A stretch of DNA of 64,000 nt from Methylocystis sp. Sn-Cys (GTDB lineage Bacteria; Pseudomonadota; Alphaproteobacteria; Rhizobiales; Beijerinckiaceae): contig NZ_JAERVJ010000009.1 in NCBI RefSeq assembly GCF_016745395.1, positions 37,928-101,927 on the forward strand. Direction: 5' to 3'. Positions 8,936 to 17,783 of the stretch are shown one piece after another. Within the stretch, counting starts at the first letter, position 1. Every line of letters starts with the position of its first letter. The notes under the pieces are model-generated. The model saw only the letters and a program-made list of their open reading frames with translations, did no database searches and was not told the origin of the DNA. The position numbers were made by a program, and so were the translations under genes.

Positions 8936-11365
8936 ATGGCGCGCGTCACCGCAGCTCGTGCGATGAGTCACGCGGAAACGGTGTGGGGCGCTTATCGTTT
9001 CGACGGCAATGGCGAGAAGGAGACGAGAGAAAGCCCCTGGCTGAAGCGGGCGGCTTTCATTGTCTCCGTCATCTGCCTCGCGTCGCTTGCCGCCTTCGCC
9101 GTGACGCTGGTCCACTCCATGCAGGATCAGCTTGTCCAGGATGCGATCGCCGATCTCGAGGTCTTTGCGCGCGTCGTGCGCCACGACCTTTATGAACAGA
9201 TCCAGGCCGACGCGAAGTTGCTCGCGCAGCCCTTGAACAAGATCCTGCCCGGCCGCGCCATGGCGCGCGGGCGGCGCGTTCTCGTCACTGACGATAGCGG
9301 CCATGTCGCGGCGGCCTTTCCGCCGATCGACGGCAAGAGCGTCACGCTCACCGACGTGCTCGGCGCCGAGCAGGCGCTGACCGCATTCGCCGACAAGGCG
9401 GGCGTCATGCGCGTTACTTTGCCCGACGGCGCGCCCGCCCTCGCCACGGTGCAAAAGCTCCCGGCCCCCTATGGCCAGGTGGCGATGATCTATCCGCTGG
9501 AGAATGTGCTCGGCGAATGGCGCACCGTCGCGGCGCATTACGCCATTGTCTTCGCCCTGACGACCGCGATGCTGCTCGCCGTCCTCTACGCCTATGTGCG
9601 CCAGTCGCGGCGCCGCCACGCGGCCGAGCAAGTCAACGCCTGCCTGCGCCGCCGACTCGACGCGGCGCTGTCGCGCGGGCGCTGCGGCCTGTGGGACTGG
9701 GACATTGCGCGCGGGCGCATCTATTGGTCGGACTCGATGTACGAGATGCTCGGCCTGCCGGCCGAGCGGCGTTGTCTCTCCTTCGGCGAGCTCAACGCTT
9801 TGCTGCATCCCGACGACGGCGATCTCTCGGTGATCGCCCAAATGGTTTCCGCCTCGCGCAGCAACAGCGTCGACCACGAGTTCCGCGCGCGGCACGCCGA
9901 TGGCCATTGGGTCTGGCTGCGGGCGCGCGCTCAGCTCATCAATGACGCCGCGGATGCGGGCCACCATCTCGTCGGCATCGCCGTGGACGTGTCGGAGCAG
10001 AAGGCCCTCGCCGAACATACGGCGACCGCCGACATGCGTCTGCGCGACGCCATCGACGCCATCTCCGAGGCTTTCGTTCTCTGGGACGCGCAGAACCGGC
10101 TGGTGGTCTGCAACTCCAAATTTCTCGATCTCCATGGCCTGGCGCCCGAAGCAGCGACGCCTGGCGTGACCTACGCAAAGATGATGTCGCGCGCGACGGC
10201 GCCGATCACCCATACGGAGAGCGCAGCGGCGGAAGCGCGTTCGCCCGATGCGCGGACATATGAAGCCCGGCTCGCCGATGGCCGCTGGCTGCAGATCAAC
10301 GAGCGGCGCACCAGAGACGGCGGCTATGTTTCGGTGGGCGCCGACATCACCGCGCTCAAGCGCAATCAGGAAAAGCTCATCGAGTCCGAGCGCCGCCTCA
10401 CGGCGAGCGTGACCGATCTCACGCGCTCGCGCCAGACGCTCGAAATGCAGGCGCAACAACTCGCGACGCTCGCCGAGAAATATCACCACCAGAAAGCCGA
10501 AGCCGAAGCCGCCTATCTCGCCAAATCCGAGTTCCTCGCCAATATGAGCCATGAGCTGCGCACGCCGCTCAACGCCATCATCGGCTTTTCGGAAATGATG
10601 CTGGCCGAGCCCTTCGGCGCGCTCGGCTCGCCGAAATACGCCGAATATTGCGGCAGCATCCGGCAGGGCGGCGCTTATCTCAACGAGGTGCTGTCCGATA
10701 TTCTGGACATGTCGCGGCTGGAGGCCGGCCTCGTGCGCCTCGCCGAGCGCGAAGTCGACGTCGCCGACGCCGCGCGCCGCGCCGTGAACGATTGGCGCGC
10801 CCGCGCCGAGGAAAAGCAGCTTTCCCTCATCGTCGAGGTCGATGAACGGCTCCGCTGCGTCGGAGACGAGGCGGCGATCATCAAGACGCTCAATGTTCTG
10901 CTCTCCAACAGCGTCAAATTCACCGAGCCGGGCGGCGTCGTGCGCCTGCGCGCGCGCCATCACGGCGCGTCGATCGCTCTTTTCGTCGAGGACAACGGAC
11001 GTGGCGTCGATCCCGCCGTCATGCCGAGATTGGGGCGCCCCTTCGAGCAGAGCGCCGGGGTCATGGAAAATGGCATGAAAGGCTCGGGGCTCGGCATCGC
11101 CATCGCGCGCGCGTTGATCGACCTCCACGGCGGCGGGCTGCGTTTCCGTTCGCGGCTCGGCAGGGGCACGGTGGCGATGGTGCGGCTCTCCTGCGCCTAT
11201 TGCGCCGGCAAGAACGTCACGTCGATCAAGACGCGGCCGGCCGAGAAGCCGGCGGCCAGAAGCGCGATTTATGCGCGCTCGCGCGAGACGATCGCGCGCA
11301 CCGCCGGCAGCGACAGCACGACGCGCAACCCCGGGGCGTTGTCCTCGATCCGCAGGGCGCCGTGA
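8936..11365 (+). CDS. Membrane-bound two-PAS sensor histidine kinase, PleC/DivJ-like
   Basis: 809 residues. A first transmembrane helix (about 38-60) and a second (about 202-221) bracket a ~140-residue extracytoplasmic sensor. Two PAS domains follow (about 255-360, with DWDIARGRIYWSDSMYEML, and 370-480), then a coiled coil and HisKA with phosphoacceptor His539 in NMSHELRTPLNAIIGFSE, and an HATPase with N box (NVLLSNSVKF), G1 box (DNGRGV) and GSGLGIAIA. The HisKA/EPFG.LG.. pattern resembles PleC/DivJ/PdhS cell-cycle kinases, but no partner regulator is adjacent, so the role is open. ATG at 8936 has GGAGA 6 bases upstream. The last ~60 residues after VRLSCAYC have no family counterpart and their codons lie antisense to the 3' end of the convergent kinase at 11269-12675. 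Confidence 0.85.
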   Translation: MARVTAARAMSHAETVWGAYRFDGNGEKETRESPWLKRAAFIVSVICLASLAAFAVTLVHSMQDQLVQDAIADLEVFARVVRHDLYEQIQADAKLLAQPLNKILPGRAMARGRRVLVTDDSGHVAAAFPPIDGKSVTLTDVLGAEQALTAFADKAGVMRVTLPDGAPALATVQKLPAPYGQVAMIYPLENVLGEWRTVAAHYAIVFALTTAMLLAVLYAYVRQSRRRHAAEQVNACLRRRLDAALSRGRCGLWDWDIARGRIYWSDSMYEMLGLPAERRCLSFGELNALLHPDDGDLSVIAQMVSASRSNSVDHEFRARHADGHWVWLRARAQLINDAADAGHHLVGIAVDVSEQKALAEHTATADMRLRDAIDAISEAFVLWDAQNRLVVCNSKFLDLHGLAPEAATPGVTYAKMMSRATAPITHTESAAAEARSPDARTYEARLADGRWLQINERRTRDGGYVSVGADITALKRNQEKLIESERRLTASVTDLTRSRQTLEMQAQQLATLAEKYHHQKAEAEAAYLAKSEFLANMSHELRTPLNAIIGFSEMMLAEPFGALGSPKYAEYCGSIRQGGAYLNEVLSDILDMSRLEAGLVRLAEREVDVADAARRAVNDWRARAEEKQLSLIVEVDERLRCVGDEAAIIKTLNVLLSNSVKFTEPGGVVRLRARHHGASIALFVEDNGRGVDPAVMPRLGRPFEQSAGVMENGMKGSGLGIAIARALIDLHGGGLRFRSRLGRGTVAMVRLSCAYCAGKNVTSIKTRPAEKPAARSAIYARSRETIARTAGSDSTTRNPGALSSIRRAP

Positions 11366-12675
11366 TGCAGCCGGGCGACGGCCGCGGCCATCGACAGGCC
11401 AAGCCCCGAGCCCGGCCGCGAGCGTGAATTCTCCAGCCGGACGAAGCGCCCCACGACCCTTTCGCGGTCTTCCGGCGCAATGCCGGGCCCATGATCTGCG
11501 ACAGTGATCTCCACGCGTTCGCAGACGCGCCTGGCGCGCACGTCGATGCGCTGGTTTTCTCCCGTCGCACCATATTTCAGCGCATTGTCGACGAGATTCA
11601 CCAGCGCCTGCCCCAGAAGCTCGCGGCTGCCGGTGACGGCGAGGCCCGGCTCTGTCGAAAACTGCAGATGCGCGCCCTGCTCTTCCGCCACGGGCTCGTA
11701 CATTTCGACGATGTCGCTCACGACGGCGTCGGCGTCATAGGTCGTCAAATTGTCGGTCGAACAGCCGGCCTCGGCGCGCGCGATCATCAGCAGCGCGTTG
11801 AAGACGCGAATGAGCGCATCCGACTCCTCGATCACCTTGGTGAGCGCCTCGCGGTGCTCGCCATTGCCGGAGGCGCCGCGCAGCGCCGCCTCGGCGCGGT
11901 TGCGCAGCCGCGTCAGCGGCGTCTTGAGATCATGCGCAATGTTGTCGGAGACTTCGCGCAGGCCCGTCATCAGCTCCGATATGCGCTCCAGCATGGCGTT
12001 GAAATTCTCGGCCAGACGGTCGAGCTCGTCGCCGGCGCCCGAGACGGCGAGACGTTCGTTCAGATCGCCCGCCATGATGCGCCGCGCCGAAGCCGACATC
12101 ATATCGACGCGCTCCAGCATGCGATGCGAGACGAACATGCCGCCGAGCGCGCCGACGAGCGCGAGCCAGAACAACGAGACGCCGAGCGCCTGGCGCAAAA
12201 TGTCGCGCAGCACCTCTTGATCCTCGATGTCGTGGCCGATCAGCAGCCGGAAGCCGCCGGGGATGAGAAAGAGCCGCATCAGGGCCGGATGCTCGACCCC
12301 CGGCTCGCCGCGACGCTGGTAGCGGGTCTCGACGAGTTCCCGGCCGCCCGTGGGCGCGGTGGCCGGCGACTCGATATTGCCGACGATGACCTCATCTGAA
12401 TGCGTCGTCAGCAAATAGAGCGAACCGCCGGGCGCGCGGACGCGGCGCTCCAGCGCGGTGGTGAGCTGGCGCAGCCCGCCTTGCGCATATTGCTCCGACA
12501 GCGCGCGGATCTCGGCTTCGACGGTCTGCTCGATCTGCTCGTTGAGCACCTCCTTCACGCGCGCGCCGACGCGCGTCAGCACGAGGCCGGCGCCGATGGA
12601 GAACAGGATGAGATAGGCGAGCGACAGCTTGAAGGCCGTCGTGCGAAAGAGCTTCCCGAGTTTTCCAGTAAACAA
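11269..12675 (-). CDS. HAMP sensor histidine kinase (OmpR-regulator partner type)
   Basis: 468-residue membrane kinase. TM1 is at about residues 15-35 ([19 protein letters not shown]), a periplasmic domain of ~125 residues follows, TM2 is at about 165-185, then HAMP, HisKA with His248 in NIAHDLKTPLTRLRNRAE, and HATPase (N box NLVDNALKYG, DHGPGI, GSGLGLSMAAAVARLH). The probable partner is the OmpR-type regulator encoded on the same strand at 13374-14066, though a plus-strand gene lies between them. The start is a TTG with AGGAAG 6 bases upstream. The stop codon lies inside the 3' end of the converging kinase gene, a 97-base tail-to-tail overlap. Confidence 0.85.
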   Translation of the reverse strand: MFTGKLGKLFRTTAFKLSLAYLILFSIGAGLVLTRVGARVKEVLNEQIEQTVEAEIRALSEQYAQGGLRQLTTALERRVRAPGGSLYLLTTHSDEVIVGNIESPATAPTGGRELVETRYQRRGEPGVEHPALMRLFLIPGGFRLLIGHDIEDQEVLRDILRQALGVSLFWLALVGALGGMFVSHRMLERVDMMSASARRIMAGDLNERLAVSGAGDELDRLAENFNAMLERISELMTGLREVSDNIAHDLKTPLTRLRNRAEAALRGASGNGEHREALTKVIEESDALIRVFNALLMIARAEAGCSTDNLTTYDADAVVSDIVEMYEPVAEEQGAHLQFSTEPGLAVTGSRELLGQALVNLVDNALKYGATGENQRIDVRARRVCERVEITVADHGPGIAPEDRERVVGRFVRLENSRSRPGSGLGLSMAAAVARLHHGALRIEDNAPGLRVVLSLPAVRAIVSRERA

Positions 12676-12833
12676 GCGATCTTCCTATCAGCCAGCGCCG
12701 CGCCCCCCGGGGGCTCTGCGAAGATATAGGCGTTCCGGCGCAATATGTCGCACGATCGCCCGATTGCCTTTTGGGGAACCAACCACACGGATTCGACGTT
12801 CATTGGCCAAGGGGCCAGCCAAGGTTCACGAAG

Positions 12834-13307
12834 ATGCGAAAGAGCGTAAGAAACGCAATCCTTGCGTCGCTGAGCGGCGCAACCGCCATCGGCGCCATCC
12901 CGCCAGAAGCGTTTGCAGGGCCAATGACCATCGCGCCGCCAGGCGTGGTCAGCCTCGCCGCGCCGACGGTGGAAGCGCATTACTACCGCCGTTGGGGTCA
13001 TCGCCACTGGGGATATTATCGCCCGCACTATTACCGGCATTGGGGATACTATCGCCCACACTACTATCGGCACTCGGGCTATTACCGGCCGCATTACTAC
13101 CGCAGGGCCTATTACGGTTACCCGCGCTACTATGGCGGCTACTACGATCCCGCTGGCGCCGTCTTCGCGAGCGCCGCGCTGGGCCTGATGGGCGCCGGCA
13201 TCGCCGCGGCGACCGCCCCGTCCTGGGGCTATGGTTGGGGCGGCGGCTGGGGGCCCGGGTGGGGCTGGGGCGGCGGCCCTGGCTGGGGCTGGGGCGGCTG
13301 GTGGTGA
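12834..13307 (+). CDS. Secreted Tyr/His/Gly/Trp-rich repeat protein
   Basis: 157 residues. A signal peptide (MRKSVRNAILASLSGATAIG, cleavage probably near PPEAFAG) leads into three near-tandem copies of an HWGYYRPHYYR unit (about residues 55-90), a YGYPRYYGGYYDP segment, a short Ala/Gly hydrophobic stretch (about 110-130) that could be a membrane helix, and a GWGGGWGPGWGWG-type tail. Proteins of this composition are common exported proteins of unknown function in Hyphomicrobiales. The ATG at 12834 is preferred over a TTG at 12771 because it begins the signal peptide. The gene lies on the opposite strand between a response regulator and its likely kinase. Confidence 0.7.
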   Translation: MRKSVRNAILASLSGATAIGAIPPEAFAGPMTIAPPGVVSLAAPTVEAHYYRRWGHRHWGYYRPHYYRHWGYYRPHYYRHSGYYRPHYYRRAYYGYPRYYGGYYDPAGAVFASAALGLMGAGIAAATAPSWGYGWGGGWGPGWGWGGGPGWGWGGWW

Positions 13308-13344
13308 GAGCCGGCTGAGAGGGATTCCCTCAAACCCTGCCGAG

Positions 13345-13373
13345 CGCGCTTTCCGCTCGCGACGGAAAGCGCG
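13345..13373. terminator. Bidirectional hairpin between convergent genes
   Basis: An 11-base perfect stem (CGCGCTTTCCG at 13345-13355, CGGAAAGCGCG at 13363-13373) with a 7-base loop. It sits between the Tyr-rich gene ending at 13307 and the response regulator, whose stop starts at 13374. There is no U-run on either side, so termination is inferred from position and stem strength. Confidence 0.55.
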
Positions 13374-14066
13374 TCAGCGCATGCCATCTCTAATCATATA
13401 GCCCGCCCCGCGGATCGTGTGCAGCAAGGGGGTTTCGCGTCCCTTGTCGATCTTGGCGCGCAGCCGCGAAATATGCACGTCGATCACATTGGTCTGCGGA
13501 TCGAAGTGATAGTCCCAGACATTTTCCAGCAGCATGGTGCGCGTCACCACCTGCCCGGCGTGCTTCATCAGATATTCCAGCAGCCGGAATTCGCGAGGCT
13601 GAAGCACGATCTCCTGCCCGCCGACCATCACCTTATGTGAGAGCCGATCCAGCTCCAGATCGCCGACGCGGTAATGCGTCTCCTCGCCGCGCGGCCCGAC
13701 GCGGCGGCGCGCCAGCGCCTCGATGCGCGCCAGAAGCTCCGAGAAGGCATAGGGTTTGGGAAGATAGTCGTCGCCGCCGGCGCGCAGGCCCTTGACGCGA
13801 TCGTCCACCTGTCCGAGGGCCGAGAGGATCAGCGCCGGCGTCTCGACCTTCTGCTCGCGCAGGCTGGAGATGAGCGACAGGCCGTCCATCTTGGGCAACA
13901 TGCGATCGACGATCAGCACGTCATAGTCGCCTTCGCGGGCGGCGGCGTATCCTGCGAGCCCGTCCGCGGCATGGTCGGCGACATGCCCCTGCTCGCGGAA
14001 CGCTTTGACGAGATAATCGCTCGCCTCTTTGTCGTCTTCGATGATCAATATGCGCATTGCGCCCAT
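13374..14066 (-). CDS. OmpR/PhoB-family response regulator
   Basis: 230 residues. The receiver domain has the acidic pair EDD near residues 10-12, phosphoacceptor Asp54 in LIVDRMLPKMDG, a conserved Thr/Ser-region (LILSALG) and Lys in YLPKPYAF. The C-terminal winged-helix domain contains LQPREFRLLEYLMKHAG and the recognition region NVIDVHISRLRAKID. The start at 14066 (MGAMRILIIED) is chosen over a TTG at 14084 and an ATG at 14057 because AAGG lies 9 bases upstream. It is on the same strand as degP (upstream) and the HAMP kinase (downstream), resembling a Cpx/CzcRS-like envelope circuit; the regulon is unknown. A terminator hairpin lies immediately ahead of its ribosome site. Confidence 0.85.
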   Translation of the reverse strand: MGAMRILIIEDDKEASDYLVKAFREQGHVADHAADGLAGYAAAREGDYDVLIVDRMLPKMDGLSLISSLREQKVETPALILSALGQVDDRVKGLRAGGDDYLPKPYAFSELLARIEALARRRVGPRGEETHYRVGDLELDRLSHKVMVGGQEIVLQPREFRLLEYLMKHAGQVVTRTMLLENVWDYHFDPQTNVIDVHISRLRAKIDKGRETPLLHTIRGAGYMIRDGMR

Positions 14067-14082
14067 GATACTCGACCTTGCC

Positions 14083-14118
14083 AAAAAAGGCAGGCCGGCG
14101 CGAAAAATTGCGCCGGCC
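14083..14118 (-). terminator. Rho-independent terminator/attenuator between degP and the regulator
   Basis: Read on the minus strand, a perfect 9-base stem GGCCGGCGC...GCGCCGGCC (14093-14101 with 14110-14118, 8-base loop) is followed by TGCC and six T (14083-14088). The regulator's AAGG ribosome site starts only about 4 bases after the T-run, so the regulator mRNA must either read through this hairpin or begin almost at its ribosome site. A second possible stem, GGACCAC pairing with GTGGTCC (14175-14181 with 14202-14208), lies further upstream in the leader. Confidence 0.7.
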
Positions 14119-14270
14119 CGCCACGACGGGAGCCAGGAGGGGGCTGGCGACTACCCGTCGCTCTTCGTTGCGGGGGACCACCTGCGGGCGGGTGCAGTGG
14201 TGTGGTCCACGTCGCAAGAAGCTCGTTTCATATGTGCGTTCTCACCGTAACTCCCGCCGAGCCCGCTGGT

Positions 14271-15779
14271 TCAGCCGGCGCTCTGTTTCAGCGGAACGGC
14301 GATGAATTTCGCGCCGTCGGCCGATTTCACCCGCAGCAGCACCGACCGGCGGCCTTCCTTGCGGGCGCCGTCGATGGCGCCGGTCAGATCGGCCCGCGAA
14401 TTCACCGTCTGGCCGCCAGCCTCGACGATCACGTCGCCCCGGCGCAAGCCCTTCTGGGCCGCGGCGCCGCTCGGATCGATGTCGACCACGACGAGACCCT
14501 CGCCGCCGGCGCCGGGAACCTGCGCGGCCGGCGCTACCCCTATGCCGAGGCTCGAGAGCTGCGCCCCGCCGCCGGCGCCGCCGCCGAGGTCTTCCTCCTC
14601 GGCGCGCGCCTCCTTCTCCTCGGGCAGCTTGCCGAGAGTGAGCTTGGCGTTCTTCTCCGCGCCGCTGCGGACATAGGTGATGTCGACGATCTTGTTCGGC
14701 CCCATGGCGGCGATGCGGCGCGCGAGTTCACGCGGGTTGTCGATCTTCTCGCCATTGACGGCGGTGATCACGTCGCCAGCCTTCAAGCCGGCGGCTTCGG
14801 CCGGCGCGCCCTTCTGCGGCTGGGCGATCAGCGCGCCCTTGGGCGTCTTCAGCCCGAGACTGTCGGCGATCTCCGGCGTCACCTGCTGGATCTTCACGCC
14901 GATCCAGCCACGCGAGACGGAACCCTTTTCCTTCAGCGCCGCGATCACATCCTTGGCGACCTCCGTCGGGATCGCGAAGCCGATGCCGACGGAGCCGCCG
15001 GACGGCGAATAGATGGCCGTATTCACGCCCACGATTTGGCCGTGCGTATCGAAAGCCGGGCCGCCCGAGTTGCCGCGGTTCACCGGCGCGTCGATTTGCA
15101 GGAAATCGTCATAGGGGCCGGCGCCGATGTCGCGGCCGCGCGCCGAAACAATGCCCGCCGTCACCGAGCCGCCGAGGCCGAAGGGATTGCCGACGGCGAT
15201 TACCCAATCGCCGACGCGCGGCTGGGTGTTCGACCATTCGACATAGGGCAGCTTGTTCCCGTCGCTGACCTTCAGCAAGGCGAGATCGGTGCGCTTGTCC
15301 GTGCCGATGACCTTGGCCGGCAAGTTACGGCCGTCTTCGAGCGAAATCTCGACGTCGGTGGCGTGTTCGACCACATGGTTGTTGGTCACGACATAGCCGT
15401 CGGCGCTGATGATGAAGCCAGAGCCCTGCGACTGCGTCATGCGTTTTTGCGGGGTCTCGCCGAAGCGCTTGAAGAAGCGATACATCGGATCGTCCGGCGA
15501 GAGCTCCTGGCCCTCGAACGGGCTGCGGGACTCCTCATAGGCCTTCACCTTGATGGCGACGACGGCGCCCTTCACCCGATCGACGATGTCGGCGAAGGAG
15601 GCGGGGCCGCTTGCCGGCGCGACAGTGACGGAAGGCGCCTCGGCGAAAGCAGTCCCGACGGGCGCGCCGAAAGCTGCGCCGAGCGCGATTGCGGCGCTCG
15701 CCGCCGTCAGCGCAAGGCGCGAGGCGCGGCGACGATCGGTCGTCAGGCGAGGGCTGCGCGCGAAAATCGGTTGATGCAT
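14271..15779 (-). CDS. degP: Periplasmic serine endoprotease, DegP/HtrA family (Do)
   Basis: 502 residues, typical for DegP-like proteins. Signal peptide at residues ~18-46 (ALTAASAAIALGAAFG, ending AFA). The trypsin-like domain carries the triad His135 (VTNNHVV), Asp165 (TDLALL) and Ser238 (RGNSGGP). Two PDZ domains follow, about residues 285-375 (GWIGVKIQQV) and 410-500 (VVVDIDPSGAAAQKGLRRGD). It degrades and refolds misfolded envelope proteins. GGAG lies 10 bases before the ATG. Downstream on the same strand come an OmpR-type regulator and kinase, a layout known for envelope-stress loci, but a terminator separates them. A small palindromic repeat lies upstream. Confidence 0.93.
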   Translation of the reverse strand: MHQPIFARSPRLTTDRRRASRLALTAASAAIALGAAFGAPVGTAFAEAPSVTVAPASGPASFADIVDRVKGAVVAIKVKAYEESRSPFEGQELSPDDPMYRFFKRFGETPQKRMTQSQGSGFIISADGYVVTNNHVVEHATDVEISLEDGRNLPAKVIGTDKRTDLALLKVSDGNKLPYVEWSNTQPRVGDWVIAVGNPFGLGGSVTAGIVSARGRDIGAGPYDDFLQIDAPVNRGNSGGPAFDTHGQIVGVNTAIYSPSGGSVGIGFAIPTEVAKDVIAALKEKGSVSRGWIGVKIQQVTPEIADSLGLKTPKGALIAQPQKGAPAEAAGLKAGDVITAVNGEKIDNPRELARRIAAMGPNKIVDITYVRSGAEKNAKLTLGKLPEEKEARAEEEDLGGGAGGGAQLSSLGIGVAPAAQVPGAGGEGLVVVDIDPSGAAAQKGLRRGDVIVEAGGQTVNSRADLTGAIDGARKEGRRSVLLRVKSADGAKFIAVPLKQSAG

Positions 15780-15971
15780 TTCAAATACACTCCATTCCGC
15801 AGCGGCGTCTTGGGGAGAGGCTCCAACGCCGCCTGCGACATCAACATGGAGACCTGCCTCTTGCCGTCCAATGGCCGGCGGATGAAACTTTCGTAAGGGG
15901 AGGCGCGGCAGGAAAGTTCGCGAGCGGCGGCCGTCGAAACGAAACCGATGCGCTCATGCTGGAAAATTGGA

Positions 15972-16020
15972 CCGCGAGCCTTCAGGCTCGCTGGCAAGGG
16001 GCGAGCCTGAAGGCTCGCGG
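15972..16020. repeat. REP-like double palindrome, copy 1
   Basis: A 20-base perfect inverted repeat (CCGCGAGCCTTCAGGCTCGC at 15972-15991, its complement at 16001-16020) with a 9-base spacer. Each arm is itself palindromic (CGAGCC-TTCA-GGCTCG), so it may fold as one long or two short hairpins, like BIME/REP units. A second copy is at 50375-50430. It lies in the gap between corA and degP, both on the minus strand. Confidence 0.8.
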
Positions 16021-16045
16021 CCCGCACGCCGGAATCACACAGTCT

Positions 16046-17059
16046 TCACAGCCACCCTGCCCTGCGAAAGCGCCAGTAAAGCGTCGCGCAAATCGTGAAG
16101 GTGACGCCGAGCACCGCATAGTAGCCATACCGCCATTGCAGCTCGGGCATGTGCTCGAAGTTCATGCCGTAAATGCCGGCGATCGCCGTGGGCACGGCGA
16201 GAATGGCGGCCCAGGCGGCGAGGCGGCGCGAGATATTGGTCTGCTGCATCTGCGCGTTCATCAGCCCCGCCTCGAAGGCGAAGGCGAGCGTCTCGCGCAG
16301 CGTGTCGATGCGCTCTTCGGCGCGGCGCAGATGGTCGCGCACGTCGCGGAAATGCGGACGCATCATCGGGTCGATCAGCACGATGTCGGTGCGCTCCAGA
16401 CGCCGGCAGACGTCCTGCAGCGGCGCCACGGCGTTGCGCAGCCGCAAAAGGTCGCGCCGCAGAGAATAGAGCTGCTCGATCTCGCTTTGGCCGATCGCGT
16501 TCGTCAGGATGCGATCTTCGATGTCGTCCACCCGCTCATGAATGCGGTCGAGGACCGGAAAATAATTATCCACGATGAAATCGAGCAGCGTGTAGACGAT
16601 GAAATCCTCGCCCTCGGAGAGCTGCCGCGCCCGCGCCTCGCAGCGCTGGCGCACGGCGGCGTAGCTCTGCGAGGGGCCATGGCGCACGCTCACCACATAG
16701 CCAGGCCCGACGAAGAGATGCGTCTCGCCGAAAGCGATGTGGTCGTTCTCCATCTGCGCGGTGCGCGCCACGATGAAGATGCTGTCGTCGAATTCCTCGA
16801 GCTTGGGGAATTGATGGGCCTTGGCGGCGTCCTCGATGGCGAGCGGATGCAGCGAGAACTGCGCCCGCACGCGCTCCAAGAGCTCAACGCCAGGCTCATA
16901 GAGCCCGATCCAGACGATGTGCCCCTCGCGTCTGGCCCAGTCGCCGGCCTCTTCTATGTCGATGTCGGCGACCTTGACGCCCTCGTGATAGGCGACGGCG
17001 TTGACGACGCCGGGGCGGACGCCCGCCGGCCCGATCTGCGCGCGCGCGGGGGCGTCCAT
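16046..17059 (-). CDS. corA: CorA-family magnesium/cobalt transporter
   Basis: 337 residues. A large soluble N-terminal domain and long helices (about 150-275) lead to two C-terminal membrane helices; the pore signature GMN is in IYGMNFEHMPEL, between the helices, and the protein ends in WRFRRAGWL. It would carry Mg2+ (or Co2+/Ni2+) across the inner membrane as a homopentamer. It starts 8 bases after the grpE stop, so the two are probably cotranscribed. The start codon has only a weak AAGG 13 bases upstream. Confidence 0.93.
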   Translation of the reverse strand: MDAPARAQIGPAGVRPGVVNAVAYHEGVKVADIDIEEAGDWARREGHIVWIGLYEPGVELLERVRAQFSLHPLAIEDAAKAHQFPKLEEFDDSIFIVARTAQMENDHIAFGETHLFVGPGYVVSVRHGPSQSYAAVRQRCEARARQLSEGEDFIVYTLLDFIVDNYFPVLDRIHERVDDIEDRILTNAIGQSEIEQLYSLRRDLLRLRNAVAPLQDVCRRLERTDIVLIDPMMRPHFRDVRDHLRRAEERIDTLRETLAFAFEAGLMNAQMQQTNISRRLAAWAAILAVPTAIAGIYGMNFEHMPELQWRYGYYAVLGVTFTICATLYWRFRRAGWL

Positions 17060-17067
17060 GGGGCGGG

Positions 17068-17676
17068 TCAGGCCTTGGGGCCGCCGCGGGTCACGCCGAC
17101 CTTGGCCGGGCGCAGCACGCGTTCGCCGATCGTATAGCCCTGCTCCATCACCTGCGCGACCGTGCCGGCGGGCTTGGTCTCATCGGGCATCTCGTAGAGC
17201 GCCTCGTGCAGATTGGGGTCAAATTTGGCGCCCAGCGCCTCGATCGGCTTCACCCCGTAGCGGGCGAGGCGCGACAGAAAGTCGCGCTCGATGACTCCGA
17301 TGCCGTCGAGCAGCGTCGCCGCAACGGGATCGAGAGCGGCGCGCGCCTCGGCCGGGACGCTTTCCGCCGCGCGGCGCAGATTATCGACGAAGGCCAGCAT
17401 CTCGCGAGCGAGGCTGGTCACGCCGTAAAGCTTGGCGTCGGCCACCTCTTTCTCGGCGCGGCGGCGGACATTCTCGGCCTCCGCCATGGCGCGCAGGAGC
17501 TTGTCCTTGAGGCTGGCGTTCTCCTGATAGAGATTCTCCAGCTCGGTGAAGGGCTCCGGCTCGCCGATGGGCGCTTCCGCCGAAGGCTGCGACAGGGAGG
17601 ACGGATGCGCCGCATTCTCCTCCGCGCCCTTGCGCGGGGTCTCGGCGTTGTTTCCGGCGTTGCTCTGGTCGCTCAT
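17068..17676 (-). CDS. grpE: Nucleotide exchange factor GrpE (Hsp70 co-chaperone)
   Basis: 202 residues. A low-complexity N-terminus (Asn/Glu/Pro/Ser, residues 1-45) precedes the long dimerisation coiled coil (LENLYQENASLKDKLLRAMAEAENVRRRAEK begins at about 46) and the C-terminal beta-wing with PNLHEALYE and VMEQGYTIGERVLRPAKVGV. GrpE releases ADP from DnaK. In many relatives grpE follows hrcA; here the upstream same-strand gene is glnD, 218 bases away, with an inverted repeat between, and corA follows. Confidence 0.95.
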   Translation of the reverse strand: MSDQSNAGNNAETPRKGAEENAAHPSSLSQPSAEAPIGEPEPFTELENLYQENASLKDKLLRAMAEAENVRRRAEKEVADAKLYGVTSLAREMLAFVDNLRRAAESVPAEARAALDPVAATLLDGIGVIERDFLSRLARYGVKPIEALGAKFDPNLHEALYEMPDETKPAGTVAQVMEQGYTIGERVLRPAKVGVTRGGPKA

Positions 17677-17783
17677 GCTCTTGTCCGTCTTTTTAAGGAT
17701 AAGGGGCGTTCTTCAAAGGCCTCGATATCAGCGCTTGGGGCGCCAAAATCAAGTCGGCGCCGGTGACGGAACGGCGCAGGCCG

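Noticed and set aside
12771-12833. TTG start adding 21 residues to the Tyr-rich secreted protein
   Set aside because: The extension precedes the signal peptide and lacks a ribosome site.
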